From positions 1,736,001 to 1,800,000 of the forward strand of contig NW_020167522.1 of the NCBI RefSeq assembly GCF_001641265.1: DNA of 64,000 nucleotides. Reading direction: 5' to 3'. Made by a program: the position numbers and the translations under genes. Below are positions 33,877-46,022 of this stretch, piece by piece (the stretch's first letter is position 1; each line of letters begins with the position of its first letter). The stretch is from Pseudogymnoascus destructans. Lineage: Eukaryota; Ascomycota; Leotiomycetes; Thelebolales; Thelebolaceae. Under the pieces are notes generated by a model. The model ran no database searches. It saw only the letters and a list, made by a program, of their open reading frames with translations, and was not told the DNA's origin.

Positions 33877-34396
33877 TCAACTAAACCTGTCCCCTTTCTT
33901 CGTCTGGTATGGCTGGCTTGCTTCATATTTGCTCTTCTCAATCACTCGTTGGGACTCACTCCCTGGATCATGCCGCGTTGGAGCCGGGTCGGAGCTTGCC
34001 TCTTGACTTGGGGATATGTTCGAGCCACCTCCTTTACCGCTTTGTGATGAACCGCTACCTTGGCCATATCCGGGGTGCTCAAGCGATGCTAAACGGCGTC
34101 GCTTTGCCTCAGCTTCTTGGAATCGGGTCTGTCGGTCTGCGTTGATAGACTTCTTTGCGAAATAATATGCTGCCCCGCCGGCTGTTTTCTACAATCAGTA
34201 TACCGCAGTCGCTGGAATGACAGACACCTACCAACACACAACGAGCCCCATCCTGCCCTGTTATGCAGATACTGTCAGGATTCGCATTGCCTTCTCCATT
34301 GGGGGGTAGGAGCCATACCAGAATGATTTAACCTGCACGAAAATCAGTAAGCTGCTTGTGAGCTGAGCGCGGTGTGAATGTACTGACAGTGTTCAT
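33877..34396 (-). CDS. Small DUF4748-like protein, function unknown
   Basis: Three exons on the minus strand: 34396-34388 (9 nt, MNT), 34332-34273, 34188-33877; 126 aa. The spliced product contains VKSFWYGSYPPMEKAMRILT joined to KTAGGAAYYFAKKSINADRQ, a block I recognise from small conserved fungal proteins (DUF4748). It is followed by a charged helix (RFQEAEAKRRRLASLEHPGYG) and a Gly/Ser-rich, disordered tail ending KKGDRFS. No single exon forms a long ORF, so this gene is easy to miss. The 9-nt first exon is a micro-exon; an in-frame upstream Met at 34531 would give a longer first exon, but that part looks non-coding. Role unknown. Confidence 0.8.
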
Positions 34397-35116
34397 TGTG
34401 AAGAATATGGGATGTAGTCGCTTTTCAGGAGTATATTTCTCAAGACCCGTAAGACAAAGAGCTGTCGGCTTGATGTTGTGGCCGGAAGGTTGTGGAGAGT
34501 TTATGTTGATGAGCTCAAAATCGGACGTCAATGGACCGGGACCGGGGCAGCACCGTCTCTCTGATTACGTAGTGCTCGCTTTAATGCACAACATGTTCGG
34601 TTCCTGTATGGCTTCCGCACATTTTAAGGTATTTATGCGCTACGTGAACCCTGCCAACCAAGTACGTAAACCGCCAAGGTTGACGACTTGTGGCGGAACT
34701 TGCCCATAAATAGCAACCTCGAGAAATCCACAAGCCGCTCAACGGCCCGCCGACGTCTAGAAAAGCCACTGGATATTTGTCTAGTTATTACGATAGTTTG
34801 GTTTGTTATTTGCGACGCGATCAAGGTAGAGTCGACGACGATAAAGCGCCTGTCACTTCAGCGAAAACCGCCGCCGCGTCTTATCCGAAAGTGTCTCCAC
34901 AAATACTGGTCTTACTGCCAGTGATTCAACAACGACATCCCAGCTTTCTCTTCGCCGAGTGTGTTCTTCGACAATAATGCGCTTTGAGGGGCATCTGTAG
35001 TCTATGGATAGTGGACCAAAACGATAATGTCGACAGGATCTCAAAAGTACTCGACTTGTTACATGGCTCATTACGTGGGGTCCTTGGAAGAGTGGAAACA
35101 AACATAAAACGCAAAT
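34397..35116. promoter_or_regulatory. Divergent intergenic region
   Basis: 720 bp between the divergent DUF4748 and 5-phosphatase genes. Overlapping short ORFs without domains. Must contain both promoters. Confidence 0.45.
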
Positions 35117-38100
35117 ATGAGCGGCAATGGTCCCGATAATACGGATGCTTCATCCATTGTAAGCCTTCTCTAATAATTTATATTCTCACTATCCTAACCA
35201 AAGTACAGAAACCAGTGTCTTCGTTGCTGTCGCATTTCGAACAACTGACCACACCGATTGGGAACAGCATACGGTCGAGATCTCAGTCGCCCAATCCAAT
35301 AGCTCATCAAACTTTCCGCAGCAGCCCTGCGTCTCCTACAGGGCTGCATACACAAGAGGCCGCTCCCAATAACTGGCAAAATGGCTCTGGATGGCTTCAA
35401 CCAACAGCAGCTGAAGTTGGGCGCCAAAGGCCTGTGTCTACTGGCCCGAAATTTGCTTCCCAATACTCGCCAGCTGTCACAATAGAGCCACCGAAGTCAC
35501 CACCTAAACCGAGCAATCTCAGCCTGACAATATCTGGCTCGCGGGGTTCTTTGGCCCCGGAGACACCCATAGCGGCTTCGGCACCAGGTATCGCATCACC
35601 AAGGCATTTTAGGATCCCAAGCAGGCCTCAGACCCCGCTTGTGGAATCTCGAAAACCACCATTATTATCGCCCTCGCCAGCTTCACAGCCCCCCGAGCCT
35701 CCACCTCCTAGGAGGTCTGGTGAATTACGAAGAGAAGCCCCAGCAAAACCGCTTCCACGCGCTGCACCTATACCCAACCGCCTAGAGAAGCCCAAAATAC
35801 CAGCCAAGCGCAACTCTGTATACGGCCAGACCACTGATAGGGAGGCTATGATACCTGTAAATACACAATCTACAGCGTATCGTGAGCTTCCAGCTAGCAT
35901 GCCCACCAGTCGGGGGGTCAGCCCTAATCGCCCGTTCATGGTCGCGTCAGCAGCACCGTCTCGTCTACTTGTTCATGACACTGCTCCTAGAGTTAATCTA
36001 GACACTGAACCGTATTCTCCAGCGCCTATTAGTCTTGCGGCAGCGAAGAGAAGGGAGTTTGAACCCATTTCTCGGTCAATAGCGGTAGAGAGTTCGGATG
36101 AGCAGAAACCCAGTCTTCCCGCAAGACCAAGGCCTCCTCCAAGCAAACCGTTCATAAACCGATCCATGTCTAATGCGATGCCCGATACCCGCGCGAACAA
36201 CCAGCAAGACCTACAACCGTACGCTCGAAATCCTCAGGTTGTTGATCGTAGTGTTTCACTATCAAGGACGCCCGAGAGAAATATATCTGCGTCTCGTTCT
36301 CACCCGCCCACTCCACCGAGATCATATCCAAGATCAATGTCAGTCGATCAGACTGCCATGAGAAAATCGACTGATTCTCAACACGCTTCCCGAACAACAT
36401 ATGAAGCCCCAGAATCGTCGATTCCAAGATCTTCACAAGCCCAACCTCCGACGGCAGAGACACCTCCAAGCAGTGTCGAGTATCCGGACCCTTCTAGATC
36501 GAATCGCCGACCACCAATAATTGGCCAGTCTGTCAGAGAAATACCGGTAAAGTTTGATGCACGAATATTTGATGTTATTGGCGAGTACGCTTGTTCATCA
36601 GGTACCTTCACAAGAGCCTGGAACTTGGTAACTGGCGATAAACTGTTGAACCTCAATCACGGAGAAACAGTGAAGATAATGTCCATTTCTTTCAAGGCAT
36701 TCTCTACCCCTGAAGAGGAAGGACAACGACTATGGCTAGGCAATAATGTCGGCGACTTGGTCGAAGTTGATATTGCTTCACAGAGCGTCGTAGCGACAAA
36801 AAGTGCAGCACATAGCCGGCATGAAGTTATTAAGATATATCGTCACAAAGACGAAATGTGGACTCTCGATGACGTTGGAACGTTACACATCTGGGTCCCA
36901 AATAAGGCAACCACGCAAAGTTTCGACGCTTTAGCCCAAACTTTCCGGGTTCCTAAAGGCCATACATTCTCCCTTGTTGTTTGCAATGAACTGTGGTATG
37001 CGACAGGAAAAGACCTTCGAGTTTTCGATCCTACTGCCAGTGAAGGGGCACCGTTCCAGCTTCTCCAGCGACCTCTATGCCAGTCTAGCGCTGGCGAGGT
37101 TGTTTCTGGCGCAACGATTAACAGTCAACCTGACCGGGTATATTTCGGACACACAGATGGGAAAGTCACCATATACTCTCGCGACAGGTTTACATGTCTT
37201 GACATAATAAACGTTAGCTTGTACAAAATAAACTCTTTAGTTGGGGTCGGCCAGCATTTGTGGGCCGGTTTCAACACAGGATTGATTTGCGTTTACGACA
37301 CCACTCAAACCCCTTGGGTTATGAAAAAGGACTGGAGAGCACATGAAAATCCCGTCATTGGTATTATTGCCGATAGGAACTCATCGCGCAAACTCGATCG
37401 CCTGCAAGTTATTTCTCTCGGTGCAGATAATTTGCTGAAGCAGTGGGATGGGTTGCTACGGGAAGACTGGCTTGGTACGCATTCCATGAATTAATTCGAG
37501 TTGATTGATACTAACTATGAAATAGAAAATGAAATGCGGGCACGAGATGCGGAGTTCTGCACCTTCCAAAACATTCGCACCCTCGTTATGACATGGAATG
37601 CCGGCGCCTCGACTCCCAGCAGCCTACGTAATTCGGACCAAGATTCTAGCTTCGTTCGGAATTTACTGAATTCGAGCGGGTCGCCAGACATTCTTATCTT
37701 CGGCTTTCAGGAGTTGGTTGACCTAGAAGACAAGAAAGCCACTGCTAGTAAGTTCCATCATCGTTGATAGACAGCCAATTATTATACTAACCTGTCTCAA
37801 GTGAGCTTTTTTAAGTCCAAAAAGAAAGATGCCCACTCTGACCAAGAGCGTATGTCGCATCAGTACAGAGATTGGAGAGACTATCTGGTCAGATGCCTGG
37901 ATGACTTCATGCCCAAGAATGAGCTTTATCATTTGCTACAGTCATCGACTCTCGTTGGGTTGTTCACATGTATCTTCGTAAAATCTCACTTACGGGACCG
38001 GATTAAGAATCTCGGCGCTACGGAAGTCAAGCGCGGAATGGGTGGCTTGCACGGAAATAAGGTTCGTGATATGCATGTTTTCCCCATAAATTATATGTGA

Positions 38101-38791
38101 CTAATCTCCGCAATAGGGTGCCCTGATAATCCGCTTCGTCGTAGATGACACTTCGATGTGTTTTGTCAATTGCCATTTAGCTGCAGGCCAGGCGCATACA
38201 AAACTACGCAACCACGATATATCTGCCATTCTAGAAAGTACTGTCCTTCCTGTCGAGCGAGATTCGAGCGCACGCTTGGATAGCTATATTGGTGGTGGTG
38301 ATGGATCCATGATTCTCGACCACGAGGTCTGCATCATAAATGGGGATCTCAACTATAGAATTGACACCATGGGTCGGGACGCTGTCGTCAACGCGGTCAA
38401 GGCCGGGAACTTGGCTAAGTTACTGGAAAGAGACCAACTGCTCGTTTCGAAGCGGAAGAATCCGGGCTTTAGGCTACGAGCCTTCCAGGAGATGCCCATT
38501 GCCTTTAACCCGACATACAAGTATGACGTGGGGACTGATACATACGACACAAGCGAAAAGAAGAGGTCTCCGGCTTGGTGCGACAGGATTCTATACCGCG
38601 ATGGTCATGTCGTCAACCGCATCAAGCAGTTCGACTACCGCCGCCATGAAGTGCGGGTATCAGACCATAGGCCTGTATCGGCCTTGTTTGAGATGACTAT
38701 CAAATCTGTCCTACCCAGAGAAAGAGCTTCAACTTGGGACAAGACAGTACAAGGATTTGAAAAAGTCAAGAAACGACTCCTCACGAATTGA
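35117..38791 (+). CDS. Inositol polyphosphate 5-phosphatase with WD-like propeller
   Basis: Hydrolyses the 5-phosphate of inositol lipids or polyphosphates, acting at membranes. Exons 35117-35158, 35209-37474, 37526-37747, 37802-38061, 38117-38791; 1154 aa. The first ~430 residues are disordered and Pro/Ser-rich with several PPxP stretches, likely SH3-binding. Residues about 440-760 look like a WD40-type beta-propeller (FDVIGEYACSSGTFTRAWNL, LWAGFNTGLICVYDT, VISLGADNLLKQWDG). The C-terminal catalytic IPPc domain has LVMTWNAGAS, IFGFQELVDLED, FVNCHLAAGQ, INGDLNYRID, SPAWCDRILYR and SDHRPVSALFE, the metal-binding and catalytic boxes. This propeller-IPPc order occurs in plant and fungal 5-phosphatases. 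All active-site motifs are intact. The fourth exon adds a basic insert (SFFKSKKKD). Confidence 0.93.
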
Positions 38792-39311
38792 AGGACATCA
38801 TGCTAGTGAGGTTGCCACATGGCCTCTTACTAAATTATGGCATACTTTGCCCTGAGATGATAAACAAGAATAAGAACATATAAAATTAGGAAGCCTGTGT
38901 AACGGATCTCTGTCACCAAACAACTTTGGGCCTACGCTATCGTGATGCAAACCCGTATTAAAATCTAGTGACATTTTATTTTAGAAACCAGTCATACGAT
39001 GGTGCCTTCGCATTATATTGCTGCCTGTTATAACTTCCAGCTTTCGTGGCCAGAGCGACCACATGTTGTTCAGCCTCGAACGCACGACCGAGGGGATAGC
39101 GTCAGCCTTGTAATGTGGCTGGCGACGGCCCGAGTCACTACCTCGGCACCCCAATTAAGCGGGAGAAGTGGGGATGGAGGAGGCTATCTGAACTTTATTA
39201 TATAGGGGGTAATTCTCATAATTCTTTATTAAAATACAAGTGTAACATTAGTAGATGACATATAATTCTCCCGCCGGACCTAAATATTTTAACATTTAAA
39301 TCTTCAGAAAC
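38792..39311. other. Intergenic
   Basis: 3' flank of the 5-phosphatase and promoter of the CoA-transferase gene; TTTATTATATA at about 39194. No gene seen. Confidence 0.5.
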
Positions 39312-40591
39312 ATGTCGGCATCACCACCTTTAACTGGAGTTAGGGTTCTAGAATTTGCTGGGCTTGCGCCAGGTAAGCCTCGAAATCCACCTCTAATAAT
39401 TGAATAAACAATGATATTTACCTATCAAAAGGTCCCTTCGCTGGGCTTTTATTAGCCGATAATGGCGCCTCAGTTATCCGCATTGATCGAGCTGTCCCTG
39501 GCTCCACACACTCAGACAAGCTGCCACCGCCAACCACCGATGCGCTAACGCGTCACAAATCATCAATTGCAGTAGACTTAAAAGATCCATCAGGGGTTGA
39601 ATTTGTCAAGACATTGGTAAAGAATTCCGATATTGTTATTGATCCGTTCAGACCCGGTGTTCTTGAGAAGCTGGGGCTGGGACCCAGTGATTTGAAGGCC
39701 GTCAATCCACGCATCATCCTTGGTCGCATGACCGGCTTCCGCAGGGATGGGAAGTATAAAGACATGGCCGGCCATGATATCAACTATATCGCTGTTTCTG
39801 GAGCACTGAGTCTTCTTGGTAGAAAGGGAGAAAAGCCATTTGGACCCGTCAACATCTTGGGTGATTTTGCGGGAGGAGGTGCAACGCTGTTCCAAGGCCT
39901 ATTACTGGCGTTGTTGGCTCGAGAAAGGACAGGCGAGGGACAGGTCGTCGAAGCAAATATGGTTGATGGAAGTGCATACCTCGCCACCTTCCCAAGACTT
40001 GCCCGCAAGACACCGATGATGAATGGGCCGCGGGGAGATAATATGCTTGACAGCGGCTCCCCTTTCTATGATACCTATGAGACCAAGGATGGGAAATACG
40101 TCGCTGTTGGGCCTTTGGAGCCTCAATTTTTCCATGAACTTGTCAAGGGGCTAGGACTTGAAGGTCGCGGCCTTGAGGAAACTCGATATGACAGGTCCAC
40201 ATGGCCTGAAATGAGAGAGCTGTTTACGCGTCTCTTCAAAGAAAAAACGAGGACAGAGTGGGAGGGCGTTTTCGACGGCACAGATGCTTGTGTGACACCT
40301 GTTCTTGATCTTGATGAACTGGAAACCGACCCAAGCAGAGAAGGAGATGTGCGCCCTTCAGTCACTTTGACAGGAACGCCCGGTTTGGCCATCAAGCGCG
40401 ATAATCCCTCGACGAGAGATCCAGCAACAGGCCAAGGAGAAGGAGTGCGTGGAGACGGATGGATAGGAAACTATTTAAGGCCAAGCCAGGGCGGAGAGAA
40501 AGTATTACAGGAGTGGCTGGGATGGTCCAAGTCAAATCAGTATGAAGTCAAAAACGGAGGGCTGGTATTAAAGGGCAAGGCAAAGATTTAG
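39312..40591 (+). CDS. Class III CoA-transferase, alpha-methylacyl-CoA racemase type
   Basis: Member of the CaiB/BaiF (class III) CoA-transferase family, closest in style to alpha-methylacyl-CoA racemase, which interconverts 2R and 2S methyl-branched acyl-CoAs in peroxisomes or mitochondria. Exons 39312-39372 and 39432-40591; 406 aa. N-terminal GVRVLEFAGLAPGPFAGLLL is formed across the splice; also DLKDPSGVEFVKTLVKNSDI, GMTGF-like RMTGFRRDGKY, AGHDINYIAVSGAL with the catalytic His, and NILGDFAGGG with the conserved Asp. The C-terminus (LVLKGKAKI) ends AKI, a weak peroxisomal PTS1-like tripeptide. Intact. Confidence 0.9.
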
Positions 40592-40799
40592 ACAGTTGAT
40601 TTTGCAGCAATTATCAACCGTGTATCAGAAGCCCCTGAGTAATGACTGAATGGTACACAGCCATTTTCCGTCTAATCTAATCCCATTATCCCCATTGATT
40701 GCGGCCACAACACTATGCCTCCGATGCCTTTAGTGCTCATTCTTGCTGCCGATCAAACTATCGAGCAGGCATCCTGGCAATAAACTCAATTTCCATTCA

Positions 40800-41075
40800 T
40801 CAAATCTGCACTTGTCGGTTTGTTAGCGTATGGTATGCGTAAATACTTTTATTTGAATCTGGCTTGCTACCTGTAAGTCCAGCTCTTGGTCTCAGTGCCG
40901 GGCTTGGTGGCGGCCCTGGGGGAGGAGATGGCGAATCACTTCTTGATCTATCGACGTCTGAGGATACATTGAGATCTGAAAACAGAGCTCCTAGCTTCCG
41001 TGCAGCCATTGGACAATCTCGTCCGTTCGAAGTGAGGGTTCTTGAAAATAGGGGCTCCTCATTAGCGCTTGCCAT
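40800..41075 (-). CDS. Possible 71-aa small protein with one intron (weak)
   Basis: On the minus strand, Met at 41075 opens MASANEEPLFSRTLTSNGRD. The middle reads CPMAARKLGALFSDLNVSSD and the end is Pro-rich. A good intron (40870-40811, GTAGCA donor, CTAAC branch, CAAG acceptor, 60 nt) would join to VQI and the same stop codon, giving 71 aa; unspliced it is 91 aa. An in-frame upstream Met lies at 41099. The non-random N-terminal half and splice signals make a real small gene possible. No family recognised. It is followed by a gene-free kilobase. Confidence 0.35.
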   Translation of the reverse strand: MASANEEPLFSRTLTSNGRDCPMAARKLGALFSDLNVSSDVDRSRSDSPSPPPGPPPSPALRPRAGLTGSKPDSNKSIYAYHTLTNRQVQI

Positions 41076-41099
41076 ATGATATTGCTCCTTGTCTCTCAA

Positions 41100-42339
41100 T
41101 GTATGATTTTTGGGAACTTGGAAGGCAATTCTGCTCGGTGAGAAGAAAAGCCAAATGGTTTTTTTGTTGTGCGAGAGTGATTTTAAGCAGCTTCTATCAG
41201 TCTTTTGTTAACTTATCTCGAAATATACCTTCAATCTCCCTTCCTTATATACCACATTCTCTGAGAGTAGCAAGATTGGAGCATCCAACAAATAGCACTC
41301 ATCCATGCCGCCTTGTACACGCAAACATAATCAAATCACCTCCAAACCCATGATCTGTATTCGTCCTCACGGAACACGTTGACAACGAATCACCAAGCCT
41401 CATGCCAGCCCTGCCCAAAACCAACCCGCCTCCGATTTCGTTCGATACCACGAGGCTCATGATTTGCCATGCTATTTCGGAGCTTTCTCTGGCTTTGCCA
41501 TATACACGTCATACTGCGCCTTGACGACGAAATTATGTGCCCGCGCGCGAGTTTGCGGAGGTAACTGTGTTCGGAGGCAATTACCCCAATCAAAAGCACT
41601 TGTGTCAAATTCGTGGCGATATAAACCAACGTGAACCGGGCTCTGAAAACCCGAGCAAGATGAAGTAGGTGAATCTGTTGTTATCTGATGCGATTCTGGG
41701 CCGGTGTAGGGCTGAGCGGTTCAAACATGGGAGAAACAGGCACTTTGTGCGACTGTTTTAAGGTAGGAAACCGTTGGGGATCTGTGAGGCGTAAATGTAG
41801 CGTTGCATGCTGGGCGAGTCATCATAACCTGTGCTTCGAACCACCATCCAACAGTTCTCAGGAACGCAGCCTCGCATCAGATCGCAAGAGCATAACTGGA
41901 TCATGAATTAGGTAGGCCTATTCTACACTGACTCGTCTATCTACTTCCCGCTGCATGTACTTTAAACTCGCAAAAGAAACAACAAAATGCAACTGAGCAA
42001 CTCGCAATGGCTATTCAACGCCCCGTATCATACCTGCCCCGTATTACCACCAGTACAGAAGCATAGATCTCCAGCCCCATATTCCACTCCTGCCATCTGC
42101 CATCTTATCTCATTACGCGTTGCGAAATTGCGGGTATCGGGGCAACGCAGCGAGCTATCATTTCAGATCGACTTGACAAGTAATGAAATCTAATGGTTGG
42201 CAACCATTAGCACGGCAGACGCTGTGGCATTTTAACAGCCTCGGTTGATTGCGTTATTCGACGGTTGCCTAATATCTAGTTGTCGATTTGTCGTCATCGC
42301 GTTATAGCTCGAAGAAAATTGTGGTGTCTGTCATGGGAT
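41100..42339. other. Gene-free stretch
   Basis: About 1.2 kb without a supported gene on either strand. Short ORFs only. Holds the 3' flank of vps1 at its right side. Confidence 0.5.
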
Positions 42340-44717
42340 TTATCCGACCTGGGAAACGATCTCATTCGCACGAGCAAGGGATTCAACCATCTGTTGACAC
42401 TCCTTTCTCCGACGAACGGTGTAATCGCTCTCCTTAAGAAGCTCATCCAAGGTGTCGGTGCGATACATATTCTCAAGGAGCTCACGCTGCATTTCATCCT
42501 TTGTGAATCTGGATTTGCATGTTAATACGAGTCGTTCATAGAATATACTGGGGACAACTCACTGGACTAAGTTTAGCATAATGGCCTTTGGAACCATATC
42601 GATAACCGTGCGCTTCACGATGTTGTAATAGGAGTTGATGAGCAATTCTGTATCTCGTTAGTGATTGTTTTGTCATCGACAATGTTGAAAACCTACTGAT
42701 AACTTCGACTTCAACGGTTTCACGCTCTGACAACGTCCCAGATGCTTTCAGGGATGGTGGAGGAGCTTCCATCGCAGCCGCCTTTTTCTTGTTGCTCTTC
42801 GACGCGAAAAAGCTACCAAAGAAGCCCCCGTTGGCATCGGTGGAGCCATCCAGCGACGGGCTTGCGGCTCTTTGAGGGGCGGCAGCAGCTTGAGCTGCAG
42901 TAAGTGGCTTGCCTGTCTTTGGGTCGACTTGAACCGGTTTTGCTTGATGGTGCCTTTCATTTACGATTGCCATAGCCTGTAATATATCATTATTATGTCT
43001 TCATGGCATTCAGGAATCAGAACGTCTTACCCTGTGTCCATTCAGGAAGTCTGGGTGACCGGTATTAACGTAACAAGCCTCCATGGAAACTAAATCCCTG
43101 ACTAATTTATTTGCCGGATCCATAGCTTTCTTGAAAAATGCGATAACAACAGCGTGGAACTTCTCCTTCAGTTGAGGATAACGACGGAAGAGTTGCTTCC
43201 CCAATAGTTGAGATAGGATACGAACAAGCTCGTCGTATACTAGGGAAACACACTTCAAACTTGGCTCCTCTAAGCGCTTAATCTGCTGCTTGACAATAAG
43301 CTCGAAGGCAGTCGTTCCCACGAATAGAGCAGGCGACGATCCTGAAGAGTTGTACAGGATGGTTCTGATGTCAATATCCTTCACCTGATCAAAGGGATCA
43401 ACTGCCTTGACACCATTTGCGTAGAGCTCGTGGAAAACGAAGCTGATTCTCGCTCCACCGGAAAGCTCCACTGAGGACAGTTCCGTGTTGTTCCCGTCCA
43501 GGACCGTGCGCCACTCGTTCGTAAATTCCGTAATAATGTTCAATACAATATTGGCGCTGTTGCCTAGCATAGAATCTCCAAGGCCTTGAAGCTCAGTGGA
43601 ATACTTCTGCAGAGACGCGGAAATGCGGGCCTTGATATCTGGGAGGGTCTGCTTGATGTGCATCATCAGAATGAGGTTCAGCTTCCGTGCCAAATAAGGG
43701 GTTCCGCAGTAAGAGCTCTTGTTCCGGTATGCCTTGTGGTTATCGAAGAAGTTCTTCTCGTTTTCTAACGCAGCTGTGATTGCCTTCTTGTTATCGATAT
43801 CGCGTTGTCCTCTGTTCACAACTGGTACGTAACCCAGTCGGAGTGGGATAATGCGGCCAGCCAAAATATCAACAACATCGGTGCCGTCGTCCATAAGATC
43901 GACTTTGGTGAGGACACCAATCGTTCGTTGTCCCTCAGGGTCGACTTCTCGTGCAAGCTTGAGACCGTCGGAGTTGGCCAAATCGGTATTCGCACCAGTG
44001 ACGGCCAAGATGATCGCATTTGGCTTGCTAATTTGTTTGATAACCATCTCCCTGATCTGACGCTCGATGTCCCTGGGTTGATCACCCACTGGGACCTTTG
44101 TGAGACCGGGCAGATCGACAAGCGTGAGGGTGAGGACATTTGGGGAGTATATGCGTAGGTTGATGGGCGCGGGTGAAATGCCGGCATTGCGCCCAGTCTT
44201 TGCCTCTGTCTCTTTGACGATCTCCTCTCTGATCTTGTTGAAGTCGTGGAATTTCTGTCCTGGGATGTGCAAGAACTCCCCCCACTCGTCCACATTTGCC
44301 TCCTTATCGGTTGTGTTCGACACCTCCTCCTCCCCCTTTACTCCATTTGTCGTCTCAGGCGGCTGTCGGTTTATCAGCTGGAGAACGAGGGGTCGTCGAG
44401 TAACAATTCCAGTGCCACGAGGTAAGCTGCATGTTGTTGTCAGTTATCGTTTCTTGGTGAAAGAGGGGTTATCTCACAAGTCGCGGCCGACTATGTTCTC
44501 TAACACGGAGCTCTTTCCGCTGGACTGACTGCCCACTACAACGATCTGGGGCAGATCAATCGGATTCTGCACACCAACTGTCGTGAAGACATCTTGAAGT
44601 TTGTTGACAAGCCTAGTGAAACCAGTTAACGTTGCTGCCTGCAGGGGTAAGTTTATCTCAAGGAGGCACGAACGTAATGAGGCCCGGATCGGAAATGCCA
44701 CCCTGGTTGGACGTCAT
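42340..44717 (-). CDS. vps1: Dynamin-like GTPase Vps1
   Basis: Large GTPase for vacuolar protein sorting, endosomal and peroxisomal fission. Exons on the minus strand: 44717-44674, 44612-44478, 44426-43031, 42976-42697, 42647-42563, 42508-42340; 702 aa. G1 GSQSSGKSS (about 42-50), the switch region after DFLPRGTGIVTRRPL (created by a splice), G3 DLPGLTKVPVGDQP, G4 TKVD. The dynamin middle domain follows, then a low-complexity insert with AAQAAAAPQRAASP and the GED at the end (REFLE-like RRRKECQQMVESLARAN). There is no PH domain and no Pro-rich tail, as usual for Vps1. Divergent from the ribokinase gene with a 303-bp shared promoter. Confidence 0.96.
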
Positions 44718-45020
44718 GGCGCCGGTGGGTATATTGCTATTGTCTGTGCAAGCCGAGGCCAACAAGCAGTCACAATATTATGGTGATAATAGGTGAAGGA
44801 AGAGACTGTGTAGTTCGTGAAATAGAAGAAAATGCGCGTGGACGCTGGATGGTAATGCGTGTACCCGTTACACAGGTGGGTACAAATAAATATGCCAAGG
44901 AGGCTCACCACAAGGTAACGGCACGTGTCGGCCTAGCAACTTCAGCACGTGATTAATCGGAACACCCCGCCAATAACCCCTCTTATACTATTTGGGCAAC
45001 CATTATCATATAATTTCACA
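44718..45020. promoter_or_regulatory. Divergent promoter vps1 / ribokinase with two CACGTG boxes
   Basis: 303 bp between two divergent start codons. Two palindromic CACGTG E-boxes lie at 44922-44927 and 44946-44951, 24 bp apart, i.e. on nearly the same helix face. Such boxes bind bHLH factors of the Cbf1/Pho4 type. A role for either gene is inferred. Confidence 0.5.
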
Positions 45021-46022
45021 ATGGCACCCCAACGTGTAATAACGGTTATCGGCTCTATAAATGCTGACCTGGTGACAGTCACTGACCGTGTCCCTCAAGG
45101 CGGCGAAACTCTCACGTCCAAATCGTTTGGTACTGGAGCTGGGGGAAAGGGTGCAAACCAGGGTATTGGGGCCGCTCGAACGTCTCGGTACAATCCAAAG
45201 AACTCTTCAAGCGCGGCGGGATTACAATCCGATGTCGATGTCAGGTTTATTGGAGCCGTTGGAGCCGACCCATTTGGTCCCTCAATTATAGCAGGCATGA
45301 AAGCTGATGGCCTGGATGTCACACGAATCAAAGTAGTGGAGGGGCAGAGTACTGGCGTTGCCGTCATTCTCGTTGAGGAGGCGACTGGAGAGAATAGGAT
45401 ATTATTCAATCCTGGAGCAAACTACACCCTCAGACCAGAACAGTTTACCAATATCAAGGAATTCGGAAGTCCCAAGCCGGATCTCGTAATCTTGCAGCTG
45501 GAGATACCGCTGGACACTGTTCTCACTATCATTGAGCTCTGCAAGGCCGCAGATGTCGCCGTCTTGCTGAACCCTGCTCCAGCTGTGCCTTTGCCCAACG
45601 CGGTCTTTGTGGGACTTGAGCACTTGGTTGTCAACGAAACAGAAGCAGCAATTATCTCCGGACGAAGCGTTGAGAGCGTTAACGCCGAAGGCTTTGACTG
45701 GGGCGTCGTCACCGATGACTTCCTGAACAAGGGCGTGAAGAACGTTGTCGTCACACTGGGAGGAAAGGGCTCCTATTCTTCGAGTGAAATCGGAAAAGGA
45801 AGCTTACTGCGTGCGAACAAAGTGAAGGTCGTCGATACCACTTGTGCTGGAGACACATTTGTCGGTGCCTATGGTTCCTTATACGTGAGGGCACTTGAGA
45901 GCGAAGGGAGTTGGGATTTGAAGGAAGCTGTACGAAAGTCCTCGAAAGCCTCAGAACTGACAGTGCAACGGCAAGGGGCACAAGAGGCGATTCCATGGTC
46001 AGATGAGATAAACTGGGACTGA
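45021..46022 (+). CDS. rbk1: Ribokinase (PfkB family)
   Basis: ATP-dependent D-ribose 5-kinase feeding ribose into the pentose phosphate pathway, cytosolic. Single exon, 333 aa. N-terminal ITVIGSINADLVTVTDRVPQGGETL is the substrate-binding strand. The first PfkB motif is GGKGANQG (about 42-49), followed by FIGAVGADPFG. LNPAPA and VNETEA occur in the core. The second signature is DTTCAGDTFVGAY with the catalytic Asp of AGD. The region after the signature is shorter than usual but complete (KSSKASELTVQRQGAQEAIP). The start at 45021 is chosen over the in-frame 44949 Met because MAPQRVITVIGS is the family start. Confidence 0.95.
   Translation: MAPQRVITVIGSINADLVTVTDRVPQGGETLTSKSFGTGAGGKGANQGIGAARTSRYNPKNSSSAAGLQSDVDVRFIGAVGADPFGPSIIAGMKADGLDVTRIKVVEGQSTGVAVILVEEATGENRILFNPGANYTLRPEQFTNIKEFGSPKPDLVILQLEIPLDTVLTIIELCKAADVAVLLNPAPAVPLPNAVFVGLEHLVVNETEAAIISGRSVESVNAEGFDWGVVTDDFLNKGVKNVVVTLGGKGSYSSSEIGKGSLLRANKVKVVDTTCAGDTFVGAYGSLYVRALESEGSWDLKEAVRKSSKASELTVQRQGAQEAIPWSDEINWD

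Noticed and set aside
35628..35939. Minus-strand Gly/Leu-rich ORF opposite the 5-phosphatase
   Set aside because: Antisense of the Pro/Ser-rich linker, typical shadow.
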